From Anaerolineales bacterium UBA2395 (GTDB lineage Bacteria; Chloroflexota; Anaerolineae; Anaerolineales; Villigracilaceae), in the NCBI GenBank assembly GCA_002343775.1, contig DDSH01000030.1, positions 136,725 through 200,724 on the forward strand: a DNA stretch of 64,000 nucleotides, read 5' to 3'. Made by a program: the position numbers and the translations under genes. Below are positions 7,824-15,425 of this stretch, in pieces (position 1 is the first letter of the stretch; every line of letters begins with the position of its first letter). The notes under the pieces were generated by a model. The model saw nothing but the letters and a program-made list of their open reading frames with translations, did not search any database and had not been told where the DNA came from.

Positions 7824-9275
7824 CTACTTCTTCCGTTCTTCCAAACCCTTCACCATCAATTCCTTCGCCACATTCGGGTCGGCTTTGCCTTTCGTGGCTC
7901 TCGCAACCTGACCCATGAACCATTGGAAGAGAGTCTCTTTGCCTGCGTTGAACTCGTCCACTTCTTTGGGGTTGTCGTTGAGAATCTTCGTCACGATCTC
8001 TTGAATAGCGCTCACATCCGTCATCTGCAAAAGATTTTTTTCCTTGACGATTTGTGCTGGGTCGCCGCCGTTTTTGAAGAGTTCGGTCAACACGGTTTTG
8101 CCTGCGCTCGCGCCGATGGTTTTGTCGGTCACCATGTCGATCAGTTTGGCGAGCGTTTCGGGCGCGAGGGTCACAGCGTCAATGCTCAAGCCTGAGTCGT
8201 TCAAGTAGCGCATGAACTCGCCCGCGATCCACGAGTGGATGGTTTTCGCAGGGCTTTTCGAATTCGCAACGACGCTCTCGAAATAGTTGGCGAGAGTCCG
8301 CTCGGAGGTGAGAAAACGCGCTTCGGACGGAGTCAAGCCAAAGTCCGAAATGAAGCGCGCGGTCTTTGCTTCCGGCAGTTCGGGCAGTTGACTTCGAATC
8401 GACTCGATCCACGCATCCGATAATTGAAGCGGAGGCAGATCAGGCTCGGGGAAGTAGCGATAGTCGTGCGCCTCTTCCTTCGACCGTTGGCTGGTCGTCA
8501 CGCCCCGAACATCGTCCCAGCCGAGAGTTTCTTGAACGACCGTGCCGCCTTCTTCATAAATTTTGATCTGGCGTTCGATCTCATACTGCGAAGCGCGGAC
8601 GAGCGCGCGGAAGCTGTTGAGATTTTTAATTTCGGTTCTTGTTCTAAATTCACCACTGCCGACAGGGCGCACAGAAATGTTCGCCTCAAAACGCAGCACA
8701 CCTTTTTCCATGTCGCCGGAGTTCACGCCGAGGTAGCGCAAGATCGCGCGGACTTTCGTGGCGTAATCGAGCGCGGCTTCGACGGTGCGGATATCGGGCT
8801 CGGAGACGATCTCAAGCAGGGGGACACCCGCTCGGTTGAAATCGACCAGCGCATATTTTTTTTCGTGTGCGAGTTTTGCCGTATCTTCTTCGATGTGAAC
8901 CCGCCTCACGCGGACTTTGAGTTGATTCTCGCTTCCATCATTGACTTCGAGTGAACCTTTTTCTGCAATTGGCAATTCGTATTGCGAGATCTGATAGCCC
9001 TTGGGTAGATCGGGATAATAATAATTTTTGCGGGCAAAGGTGTTGTTCTTGTTGATGGAGCAGTTCAACGCGAGACCGACCAACGCGGCAAGTTCCGTCG
9101 CCTTTTTGTTGACGACGGGCATGGCACCCGGCAACCCCGTGCAGACGGGGCAGATGTTGCTATTGGGTTCAGGCGCAGAGCCGTAGTCCGCGGAGCAGCT
9201 GCAGAACATTTTAGAGTTGGTGAGCAACTCGCCATGAATTTCAAGTCCGATTACGGGTTCGTAGGTTAGTTTCAT
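7824..9275 (-). CDS. gatB: Aspartyl/glutamyl-tRNA amidotransferase subunit B
   Basis: 483-residue GatB, the kinase and tRNA-binding subunit of GatCAB. It phosphorylates Asp- or Glu-tRNA and then accepts ammonia from GatA. The N-terminal cradle carries the family signature [15 protein letters not shown]. The helical and C-terminal YqeY-like tail domains follow and end with [13 protein letters not shown]. Length is typical. It is separated from gatA by the oppositely oriented DinB gene, so it is not in the same transcript as gatC-gatA. With the H31/G83 AspRS nearby, both Gln- and Asn-tRNA formation are plausible roles. Confidence 0.95.
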   Translation of the reverse strand: MKLTYEPVIGLEIHGELLTNSKMFCSCSADYGSAPEPNSNICPVCTGLPGAMPVVNKKATELAALVGLALNCSINKNNTFARKNYYYPDLPKGYQISQYELPIAEKGSLEVNDGSENQLKVRVRRVHIEEDTAKLAHEKKYALVDFNRAGVPLLEIVSEPDIRTVEAALDYATKVRAILRYLGVNSGDMEKGVLRFEANISVRPVGSGEFRTRTEIKNLNSFRALVRASQYEIERQIKIYEEGGTVVQETLGWDDVRGVTTSQRSKEEAHDYRYFPEPDLPPLQLSDAWIESIRSQLPELPEAKTARFISDFGLTPSEARFLTSERTLANYFESVVANSKSPAKTIHSWIAGEFMRYLNDSGLSIDAVTLAPETLAKLIDMVTDKTIGASAGKTVLTELFKNGGDPAQIVKEKNLLQMTDVSAIQEIVTKILNDNPKEVDEFNAGKETLFQWFMGQVARATKGKADPNVAKELMVKGLEERKK

Positions 9276-9374
9276 AATTTGGTGGTCTCGTAGTGCTTGG
9301 GTTGAAGGTTGAATGTCAAAGGTCGAAGGTCTGTTTGCTATAATGTTTTTACTTCATAAAGAGGAGCCTTACTT

Positions 9375-9872
9375 ATGAATGTTCAAGCCTTTCGTCATTT
9401 TTACAACTATCACTTTGCTGAGAACCGCAAGATATTGGAGCATGTTGCTACGTTGACCTTCGAGCAGTTCACTCAAAAAGCGGATTACTCTCGCGGTTCG
9501 ATCCGGGAGCAACTCGTCCACCTCATCGATGCGGAAGATGTGTGGATCAGCGAATTGCGCGGCGCTCAACCGTCTGAGCCTTTGCCTGAAACGACGGATG
9601 TTGATGATCGCGAGTCCATCCGCGCTTTGTGGGATGCGGTGGAGCAGAAAACCCGCGCGTATCTGGCAAGTTTACAAGACGACCAATTGTTTTCCAAGCC
9701 GATCACCGATCCCGAAGAGGATAAGGACTTGATCGTCTGGCAGGTCTTGCTTCATGTTGTTAATCATGCCACTGATCATCGTGCTCAACTTCTGCGTGCC
9801 TTGCACGATCTGGGCGTGGACACAAAATCTCAGGATTACATTTTTTACGTGTACGAAAATCAGGTGTCGTAA
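9375..9872 (+). CDS. DinB-family protein
   Basis: 165-residue four-helix-bundle protein of the DinB/YfiT superfamily, presumed metal-dependent enzymes, often thiol transferases. Candidate metal ligands are the His in REQLVHLIDAE, in the second helix, and the two His in HVVNHATDHRAQL, in the third. The start has GAGGAG 9 bases upstream, and a TATAAT-like -10 box sits near 9340. It interrupts the gat genes in the opposite direction. The substrate is unknown. DinB here is the fold name and does not imply DNA polymerase IV. Confidence 0.85.
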   Translation: MNVQAFRHFYNYHFAENRKILEHVATLTFEQFTQKADYSRGSIREQLVHLIDAEDVWISELRGAQPSEPLPETTDVDDRESIRALWDAVEQKTRAYLASLQDDQLFSKPITDPEEDKDLIVWQVLLHVVNHATDHRAQLLRALHDLGVDTKSQDYIFYVYENQVS

Positions 9873-9878
9873 AGATTT

Positions 9879-9959
9879 CACCACGGAGAGCACAGAGTTC
9901 ACAGAGTTCACAGAGATTTAAAAAGATTTTCTCCGTGCTCTCTGTGTGCTCTGTGGTTA
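9879..9959. repeat. Imperfect inverted repeat, ACCACAGAG type
   Basis: Left arm about 9879-9915 and right arm 9931-9959 are imperfect inverted copies of an ACCACRGAG..CACAGAG..CACRGAG pattern. The left arm also has a tandem TTCACAGAG pair. Such elements are dispersed intergenic repeats, and a relative occurs at 53202-53269. It overlaps the last codon of gatA. Confidence 0.6.
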
Positions 9960-11417
9960 GAGATTTGGAGTCTGCTTATGCCAATCTGTCACTTGCTGGT
10001 AGGCATGCGCGACTTGGAACAGAGTTGACTCGTCCAAGTGCTTGCCGATGAGTTGCATACCGACGGGCATGTTATTGGAGAAGCCAGCGGGGAGCGCAAG
10101 GGCAGGGACGCCAGCAGGGTTTGTCGAAACGACGTAAATATCTGAGAGGTACATTTCGAGCGGGTCGCTGGTCTTCTCGCCGAGTTTGAAGGCGGTGGTG
10201 GGGCAGGTCGGGACGAGGAGAATGTCCACTTTGGAAAAAGCAGTTTCAAAGTCCCGACGAAGAAGCGTGCGCACTTTTTGTGCTTTCAAGTAATACGCGT
10301 CGTAATATCCCGCAGAGAGAGCGTATGCACCAAGCATGATGCGGCGCTTAACTTCATCCCCAAAACCTTCGTGACGAGTCTTGAGATAGATGTCGATGAC
10401 ATCCTTCGCGCCATCCGAAACGGAGAGACCGAAGCGCGTGCCGTCCATGCGGGCGAGGTTGGCGCTGGCTTCAGCGAAGAGCAGAAGATAGTAAACGGGC
10501 AAGCCGTATTTGGTGTGGGGGAGCGAAACCTCGTGAATTTCCATGCCAAGTTTTTCATAGGTGCGAATCGCTTCTTGCATAGCGGACTCAACACCAGCTT
10601 CCATGCCTGCCACGAAATATTCTTTTGGGATGCCGAGTTTCATTCCCTTGACCGGTTTGTTGATGTTCGCGGTGTAGTTGGGGACAGGGGAGTTGTAGGT
10701 GGTGCTGTCGTGCGGGTCGTGACCTGCGATGTGTTCGAGGACGGTCGCGCAGTCGTAGGCGTCGCGCGTCATGGGACCGATGCAATCAAACGATGATGCG
10801 AGCGCAATAAGACCGTAGCGAGAGACACGACCGTAAGTTGGTTTGATGCCGGTGACGTTGGTAAAGCCTGCGGGCATGCGGACGGAGCCGCCTGTGTCTT
10901 CACCAATGGAGAATGAACAGAGACTCGCCGACATGCTCGCCGCTGCGCCACCGCTGGAACCGCCAGGGACGCGCTCCAGATCCCACGGGTTGTGAGTGGG
11001 GAAGAGAGCAGAGTTCTCGCAGGAAGAACCCATACCGAACTCGTCCATGTTGGTCTTACCGACGAGGACAGCGCCAGAATCCGCGAGTTTGTTGGTGACC
11101 GTGGCGTTGTATTGCGGGACGTAGTTTTCAAGAATCTTCGATGAGCAAGTCGTGCGGACATCCCGAGTGGAGATGCAGTCCTTCATTGAGAAGGGAATGC
11201 CCGTCAGCGGGGTGACGTTCTCGCCTTTGGCAATACGTTCGTCCGCTTTCTTGGCTTGTTCAAGCGCAAGGTCGTCCGTGACCGTGACGTAGGACTTGAC
11301 CTTCTTGTCCACGTCGTGGATGCGGTCAAGCATGGCTTGAGTCAGTTCGACGGAGGAGATTTTCTTTGTGGTGAGAAGTTCGTGGGCTTCTCGGATGGTT
11401 AAGTTGGTTAATTGCAT
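9957..11417 (-). CDS. gatA: Aspartyl/glutamyl-tRNA amidotransferase subunit A
   Basis: 486-residue amidase-signature protein, the glutaminase that feeds ammonia to GatB. The Ser-cisSer-Lys triad is intact: Lys79 in GIPFSMKDC, Ser154 in PGGSSGGAA and Ser178 in GEDTGGSVR. The C-terminal half is typical (SDIYVVSTNPAGVPALALP). It is the last gene of the run aspS - small ORF - mazF - gatC - gatA, 74 bp after gatC with a palindrome in the gap. GatA recognises free Gln or Asn as amide donor. The product acts as the heterotrimer GatCAB. Confidence 0.96.
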   Translation of the reverse strand: MQLTNLTIREAHELLTTKKISSVELTQAMLDRIHDVDKKVKSYVTVTDDLALEQAKKADERIAKGENVTPLTGIPFSMKDCISTRDVRTTCSSKILENYVPQYNATVTNKLADSGAVLVGKTNMDEFGMGSSCENSALFPTHNPWDLERVPGGSSGGAAASMSASLCSFSIGEDTGGSVRMPAGFTNVTGIKPTYGRVSRYGLIALASSFDCIGPMTRDAYDCATVLEHIAGHDPHDSTTYNSPVPNYTANINKPVKGMKLGIPKEYFVAGMEAGVESAMQEAIRTYEKLGMEIHEVSLPHTKYGLPVYYLLLFAEASANLARMDGTRFGLSVSDGAKDVIDIYLKTRHEGFGDEVKRRIMLGAYALSAGYYDAYYLKAQKVRTLLRRDFETAFSKVDILLVPTCPTTAFKLGEKTSDPLEMYLSDIYVVSTNPAGVPALALPAGFSNNMPVGMQLIGKHLDESTLFQVAHAYQQVTDWHKQTPNL

Positions 11418-11436
11418 AGGCTCTCTGAGCGATCAT

Positions 11437-11488
11437 CGATATTCGATACTCGATTATTCGACAACCGAATATCTAATCTCGAATATCG
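11437..11488. repeat. Nested inverted repeat between gatC and gatA
   Basis: CGATATTCGA (11437-11446) pairs with TCGAATATCG (11479-11488). Inside it ATTCG (11456-11460) pairs with CGAAT (11466-11470). It is AT-rich compared with the flanking genes and looks like a dispersed intergenic element. As RNA it could form a processing or stability hairpin. Confidence 0.6.
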
Positions 11489-11491
11489 TCT

Positions 11492-11791
11492 TTACTCATC
11501 TCCCAACACAGTCGGAACCTTCACATACCCGCGCTCAGATCTCGGCGCGTTCTTGAGGAATTCTTCGCGGCTCATGGACGGTATGACCACGTCTTCGCGC
11601 AGCACGTTCTCGGCGTTGGCGATATCAGAAGCCGGTGGGACATTCTCCGTGTCCACTTCGTTGAGCATGTTGAAGTAGTCGATGATGGACGAGAATTGTC
11701 CGCTGAATTTTTGGGCTTCCTCTTCGGAGATTCCGAGCCGGACGAGGAAAGCAACGTGCTTGACGGTCTTGGTGTCGATGGTTTGGGTCAT
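11492..11791 (-). CDS. gatC: Aspartyl/glutamyl-tRNA amidotransferase subunit C
   Basis: 99-residue GatC, the small subunit that wraps around GatA and stabilises the GatA-GatB interface. The N-terminal two-helix segment with HVAFLVRLGISEEEAQKF and the PPASDIANAENVLRED region are characteristic, and length is typical. It starts 15 bp after mazF and precedes gatA, so it is probably co-transcribed with aspS upstream. Confidence 0.93.
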   Translation of the reverse strand: MTQTIDTKTVKHVAFLVRLGISEEEAQKFSGQFSSIIDYFNMLNEVDTENVPPASDIANAENVLREDVVIPSMSREEFLKNAPRSERGYVKVPTVLGDE

Positions 11792-11806
11792 AAAACCTCT
11801 TGATTC

Positions 11807-12151
11807 TTATTCGTGGTGCTGAGTCATGGTCTGCAAAAAGCGTATACCAGCCAACACTTGCTGAATTCTTTGCTCTTTCAATGTGCCGATAAACTCGCCT
11901 AATTGTGTTGCATCTACTATAGAAACTTGTGATGCGACGATAACACTTTGCTTTGGAAGACCTGCTTCATTTTCATCGAGCAGCACATTGCCGGGGTCTT
12001 TGGCACGCTTTAGGTTGGTAGTCAACGCACAAACGGTTACTTTATTTTGTGCGTTGACCTGAATGACAACATGCGGATGAATGTGATCGGATTCGATTCC
12101 ATTTGTTTCATTGGGCGTGATCCAGAACACATCACCTTGACGAATGTCCAT
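11807..12151 (-). CDS. mazF: MazF/PemK-family endoribonuclease toxin
   Basis: 114-residue PemK/MazF-type protein with the SH3-like barrel: the opening strand DIRQGDVFWITP, the following HPHVVIQVN strand, then VTVCALTTNLKRA and KQSVIVASQVSIVDA. Family members cleave RNA at short motifs, mostly mRNA and sometimes tRNA or rRNA. No MazE/AbrB-type antitoxin is adjacent; the only tightly coupled partner is the 73-residue protein whose stop lies 8 bp upstream. It lies inside the aspS-gatCA operon, which is unusual. Either a toxin-antitoxin pair has inserted here, or this MazF has been recruited to control translation when tRNA charging changes. The latter is inference. Confidence 0.88.
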   Translation of the reverse strand: MDIRQGDVFWITPNETNGIESDHIHPHVVIQVNAQNKVTVCALTTNLKRAKDPGNVLLDENEAGLPKQSVIVASQVSIVDATQLGEFIGTLKEQRIQQVLAGIRFLQTMTQHHE

Positions 12152-12159
12152 TCGTGAAC

Positions 12160-12381
12160 CTAATTCTTCGACTGTGCTTTCCGTTGCTCTTCGTTCTCTT
12201 CCAATTGTTTGCGTATCCAGCGCATCAGGTTGATCGCCTTGTGTTCAGGCTTGAAAAAAGCGCCGACTGTTTCTTCGAACGGAACAGGAAAGCGAAAACC
12301 ATCGACGTCATACCACAGCGCTCCGTCGGTGCAGTACACAAACTTCGCTGTTTTATTGACGATCAACTCTTTTATGTTCAT
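12160..12381 (-). CDS. Small conserved protein, possible partner of MazF
   Basis: 73-residue protein with a beta-rich N-terminal part (TAKFVYCTDGALWYDVDG) and a C-terminal amphipathic helix (MRWIRKQLEENEEQRK). Similar small proteins of unknown function occur in phages and bacteria, to my recollection, and no function is established. It lies between aspS (24 bp gap) and mazF (8 bp gap) on the same strand. Small size and tight coupling upstream of a toxin are what a non-canonical antitoxin would show, but it has no visible DNA-binding domain, and the pairing is inference. Confidence 0.65.
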   Translation of the reverse strand: MNIKELIVNKTAKFVYCTDGALWYDVDGFRFPVPFEETVGAFFKPEHKAINLMRWIRKQLEENEEQRKAQSKN

Positions 12382-12405
12382 GGTTTCCTTTCCTTTCTTT
12401 TTATC

Positions 12406-14169
12406 CTAAGTAAATTTGATATGTAGTTCTTTCAATTGTTTTGGTTCCACTTCAGACGGAGCATCTGCCATCACATCACGTCCGTTCTGATTCTTCGGGA
12501 AGGCGATCACTTCGCGGATGTTGGGCTCGTCCGCCAGCAGCATCACGAGACGATCAATGCCCGGAGCCATGCCACCGTGCGGGGGAGCGCCATACTCGAA
12601 CGCCTCCAGCATATGACCGAACTTGGTCTGAATGTCCTCATCGCTCAAGCCGAGCATCTGGAACATCTTCATCTGAATGTCGCGGCGGTGAATTCTTATC
12701 GAACCCGAAGCGGTCTCATAGCCGTTACACACCATGTCGTACGCTTCCGAGTACACTTCGCCGGGGTTGGTATCGAACTTCGGCAAATCTTCCATCTTCG
12801 GCATCGTGAACGGATGATGTTCCGACTCCCATGCTTGTGTTTCTTCATTGAACGCAAAGAACGGGAAGTCCACTACCCACGCGAACGCCATCATCGATTT
12901 ATCCGCCAGATCCAACTTGTCGCGGAACCACAGGCGCAGTCCGCCGAGAGTCTTGTTCACAACCGCACGAGCATCGGATGCGAAGACGATCAGATCACCG
13001 ACTCCTGCTCCCGATTTTTCTTTCAACGCTGCAAGTTCTTCTTCCTTGAAGAACTTTGCCGCGCTTCCTTTCACACCCTCGGCAGTTACCGCCAAATAGG
13101 GCATTCCCTTCGCCCCGAACGACTTCGCCACTTCCGTGAGCGCATCGAGTTCTTTGCGAGACATCTCCGCAGACCTCGGCGCGACGATGCACTTGATCAC
13201 GCCGCCTGCTTCCAAAGCAGACTGGAAGACCTTGAACTCGCTCTTTGCCAACACATCGGTGACGTCGATGAGTTCCATACCAAAGCGCAGGTCGGGTTTG
13301 TCTGAGCCATATTTTTCAAGCACTTCCTTGTAAGAGAACTTGGGCCACGGTGAAGAAAATAATTTCTTGTGCGGCGCAACTTCGGGGAGCATTTTGGTGA
13401 ACAAACCTTCCACCAAATCCAACACATCATCGCGGTGGACGTAGGACATTTCAAGGTCGAGTTGTGTGAACTCAGGTTGACGGTCGCCGCGCAGGTCTTC
13501 ATCGCGGAAGCAGCGTGCGATCTGGAAGTACTTGTCCATGCCTGCAACCATCAGCAATTGCTTCAACTGCTGGGGCGACTGGGGCAGGGCGTAGAACTGT
13601 CCCGGGTAGATGCGGGAGGGCACGAGGTAGTCACGCGCCCCTTCGGGGGTCGCTTTGAACATGATGGGGGTTTCGATTTCAATGAATCCCTGAGCATCGA
13701 GGTAGTCACGCATGAACTTGATGACCTTGTGGCGTAAGACCATATTCTTGGTCAGGCGTTCGCGGCGCAAGTCAATGTAACGATACTTGAGGCGCATATT
13801 CTCGTCGGGCAGATCGTTGTCAGTGTTGACCATGAATGGGGGAGTCTTCGAGGCGTTAAGCACGGTCACATTTTTGGCAATGACCTCGATCTCTCCAGTC
13901 GTCATTTTGGGGTTCGCCATCCCTTCGGGACGTTTCTGCACTACGCCTTCGATCTGCAAGACCCACTCATTGCGAACGTCTGCAACGAGGTCAAGCATTT
14001 CCTTGGGAAGGTCTGGATTGATGGTGATCTGGACGATGCCTGCGCGGTCACGCAGGTCAAAGAATGCCACACCGCCGTGGTCGCGGCGTCGATTCACCCA
14101 GCCTGCAAGCGTCACAGTTTGCCCGGCATGGCTGGCTCTTAATTCTCCACATAAATGAGTTCTATACAT
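12406..14169 (-). CDS. aspS: Aspartyl-tRNA synthetase, probably non-discriminating
   Basis: 587-residue bacterial-type AspRS: N-terminal OB-fold anticodon-binding domain (1-105), class II core with PTMFKATPEGARDYLVPSR-like and FRDEDLRGDRQPEFTQLD motifs, a GAD insertion (about 290-420) and motif 3 near GGMAPGIDRLVMLLA. Two specificity positions are telling: NRRRDHGGV gives His31, and RPEGMANPK gives Gly83. From memory, His31 and Gly83 mark the non-discriminating AspRS of Pseudomonas, while Leu and Lys mark the tRNA(Asp)-specific E. coli enzyme. It should therefore also make Asp-tRNA(Asn), the substrate of GatCAB encoded in the same operon. A leader peptide and terminator lie between its promoter and this start. 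Confidence 0.95.
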   Translation of the reverse strand: MYRTHLCGELRASHAGQTVTLAGWVNRRRDHGGVAFFDLRDRAGIVQITINPDLPKEMLDLVADVRNEWVLQIEGVVQKRPEGMANPKMTTGEIEVIAKNVTVLNASKTPPFMVNTDNDLPDENMRLKYRYIDLRRERLTKNMVLRHKVIKFMRDYLDAQGFIEIETPIMFKATPEGARDYLVPSRIYPGQFYALPQSPQQLKQLLMVAGMDKYFQIARCFRDEDLRGDRQPEFTQLDLEMSYVHRDDVLDLVEGLFTKMLPEVAPHKKLFSSPWPKFSYKEVLEKYGSDKPDLRFGMELIDVTDVLAKSEFKVFQSALEAGGVIKCIVAPRSAEMSRKELDALTEVAKSFGAKGMPYLAVTAEGVKGSAAKFFKEEELAALKEKSGAGVGDLIVFASDARAVVNKTLGGLRLWFRDKLDLADKSMMAFAWVVDFPFFAFNEETQAWESEHHPFTMPKMEDLPKFDTNPGEVYSEAYDMVCNGYETASGSIRIHRRDIQMKMFQMLGLSDEDIQTKFGHMLEAFEYGAPPHGGMAPGIDRLVMLLADEPNIREVIAFPKNQNGRDVMADAPSEVEPKQLKELHIKFT

Positions 14170-14299
14170 AGTGCGCCTCTCTTTTTGTCATTACGAGGAG
14201 GGTGCTCTTTCCGACGGAGCAATCTCATTCGTGTGATAGAAGATCGCTTCGCCACGAAGAGCAAGAGCGCGGCTCGCAATGACGGGGGATGATGATGTA

Positions 14300-14337
14300 T
14301 ATAAAAAATCGCCCTGCGCTTTCGCGTCGGGCGATTT
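14300..14337 (-). terminator. Leader terminator upstream of aspS
   Basis: On the minus strand AAATCGCCC (14337-14329) pairs with GGGCGATTT (14314-14306), with an inner GCG/CGC pairing in the loop, and runs into TTTTTTAT. It lies between the leader peptide and aspS and so would stop transcription before aspS. Confidence 0.8.
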
Positions 14338-14382
14338 GGTTTCGAATTTTTTATTCGTCAACCAGCAAAGCTTCGCCCAACG
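14325..14382 (-). promoter_or_regulatory. Antiterminator pairing of the aspS attenuator
   Basis: Leader segment CGUUGGGCGA (14382-14373, codons 19-22 of the leader ORF) is complementary over 10 bp, with one G-U pair, to UCGCCCGACG (14334-14325). The second segment includes most of the 5' arm of the terminator. The two structures are mutually exclusive, as required for attenuation. Stalling of a ribosome at the Asn codons leaves the first segment free. A ribosome that reaches the stop codon covers it and permits termination. Confidence 0.7.
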
Positions 14383-14438
14383 ATACAGCGATCGTCATTA
14401 TCATTGTTATTGTTGGCAAATTGGATGCTGGTGTACAT
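14358..14438 (-). CDS. Asn/Asp-rich leader peptide of aspS
   Basis: A 26-codon ORF opening MYTSIQFA, then codons 9-16 AAC AAT AAC AAT GAT AAT GAC GAT (N-N-N-N-D-N-D-D), then RCIVGRSFAG and TGA. It begins 9 bases after a TATAAT box, so translation would be leaderless or nearly so; no Shine-Dalgarno is present. The peptide is followed by a strong terminator and then aspS. Position, codon content and the antitermination pairing all point to a ribosome-mediated attenuator that senses charged tRNA(Asn), with tRNA(Asp) contributing. The peptide itself probably has no other job. Confidence 0.7.
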   Translation of the reverse strand: MYTSIQFANNNNDNDDRCIVGRSFAG

Positions 14439-14447
14439 CGTTCGCGC

Positions 14448-14477
14448 ATTATAGCACAGAGTCGTTTTTCGGTCGAA
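14448..14477 (-). promoter_or_regulatory. Promoter of the aspS leader and operon
   Basis: TTCGAC (14477-14472), 18-bp spacer, TATAAT (14453-14448) on the minus strand. The predicted start is around 14441, only a few bases before the leader peptide ATG. Confidence 0.7.
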
Positions 14478-14478
14478 G

Positions 14479-14507
14479 TTGAATCTTGAACAAATTTGTG
14501 TCATAAT
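14479..14507 (+). promoter_or_regulatory. Promoter of the STAS genes
   Basis: TTGAAT (14479-14484), 17-bp spacer, CATAAT (14502-14507) on the plus strand. It is divergent from and interleaved with the aspS promoter, so the two may compete. Confidence 0.5.
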
Positions 14508-14551
14508 GTCTGCGTTGATTTTCGTGTAGCCAGAACTGGTAAGGAGGTGCC

Positions 14552-14887
14552 ATGAAGATACAGGTAAGCGAACTCGAGCATGGAATTCGTTTAATCGTGT
14601 TGAACGGCAAACTGGACAGCGGCGGGGTTTATGCCGTCGAAATGGACTTCCTGCATCACTGCGCGGGGGAGAGGCGCAATATCCTCGTGGATATGTCCAA
14701 CGTCAGTTACGTTTCCTCCATTGGCGTCCCCATGCTGGTCAACGCTGCCAGAATTGTGACCGGCAAAGGCGCAAAGATGGCACTGCTCAACCCGCAGAAA
14801 AACGTGATGGATGTTCTGGAGATGGTCGGTGTGACGGGGATCATCCCGGTGTATTTTGACTTGACCGCTGCCCGGCGTGCGTTCTGA
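14552..14887 (+). CDS. STAS-domain anti-sigma factor antagonist
   Basis: 111-residue single-domain STAS protein of the SpoIIAA/RsbV type. Such proteins bind a kinase-type anti-sigma factor unless phosphorylated on a conserved Ser. That region reads ILVDMSNVSYVSSIGVPML, with candidate Ser residues in YVSSIG, and is followed by the typical helix MLVNAARIVTGKGAK. The start has a strong AAGGAGGTG. A close paralogue follows 146 bp downstream. No anti-sigma kinase or sigma factor is in the window, so the partner is unknown. Confidence 0.88.
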   Translation: MKIQVSELEHGIRLIVLNGKLDSGGVYAVEMDFLHHCAGERRNILVDMSNVSYVSSIGVPMLVNAARIVTGKGAKMALLNPQKNVMDVLEMVGVTGIIPVYFDLTAARRAF

Positions 14888-15033
14888 CGCGCTTCAAACT
14901 TTGGACCTGTCACCTTGCCGCACCATTCAGCCTTTTCCGCACCTTGAGCTGACCCATAAAAATCATAACGTATTGTTAACATAAAAATCCTGCGGACTTA
15001 ATATAATTTCACCCGAAGGAAAAAGGTGAAATC

Positions 15034-15375
15034 ATGAACCTCCATTATAGTGACTTGGGCAACAACATTCGACTGATAAAACTCGAAGGCACACTCGACA
15101 TTATGGGCGTCAACGAGGTCGAGACGCAATTTGCGGGCTATTGTTCGGGAGAGAAACCGCTTGTGCTCGTCGACCTTTCCAGTGTGGATTTTATGGCATC
15201 CATCGGCATCCGCCTGCTGACAACGAACGCCAAGTCGATTGCCACGCGCGGCGGGAGAATGGCGCTGCTCAACCCATCTCCTGATGTAAAAGATGTGCTG
15301 GAAATGACCGGCATCCCATCCATTATTCCGATGTATGAAAATCTTGAGTCTGCCCAGGCGGTATTAATGGCGTAG
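15034..15375 (+). CDS. Second STAS-domain anti-sigma factor antagonist
   Basis: 113-residue STAS protein, a paralogue of the preceding gene. The shared pattern is LVDLSSVDFMASIGIRLL, then MALLNPSPDVKDVLEMTGIPSIIPMY, matching MALLNPQKNVMDVLEMVGVTGIIPVY in the first. In the phospho-acceptor loop the sequence is DFMASIGI, with one Ser in place of two. A TATAAT-like box near 15002 suggests its own promoter. The tandem pair probably arose by duplication and may answer to different kinases. Confidence 0.88.
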   Translation: MNLHYSDLGNNIRLIKLEGTLDIMGVNEVETQFAGYCSGEKPLVLVDLSSVDFMASIGIRLLTTNAKSIATRGGRMALLNPSPDVKDVLEMTGIPSIIPMYENLESAQAVLMA

Positions 15376-15390
15376 CCTTGGATCAAAATA

Positions 15391-15425
15391 AAAAGAGGAG
15401 AGGCGAAGCACCTCTCCTCTTTTTA
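15391..15425. terminator. Bidirectional terminator
   Basis: AAAAGAGGAGAGG (15391-15403) pairs with CCTCTCCTCTTTT (15411-15423) over a 7-nt loop. T-runs on both strands serve the STAS genes and the convergent emfourin gene. Confidence 0.85.

Noticed and set aside
9890..9920. Tandem TTCACAGAG units as a CRISPR-like array
   Set aside because: Two units only, no spacers and no cas genes; part of an inverted repeat.
12436..13305. 289-codon plus-strand frame opposite aspS
   Set aside because: Antisense to a certain gene, His/Arg-rich composition and no start signal: a shadow of aspS codon use.
14170..14477. T-box riboswitch upstream of aspS
   Set aside because: No AGGGTGGNACCGCG antiterminator bulge and no T-box stem I; the leader peptide with terminator explains the region better.
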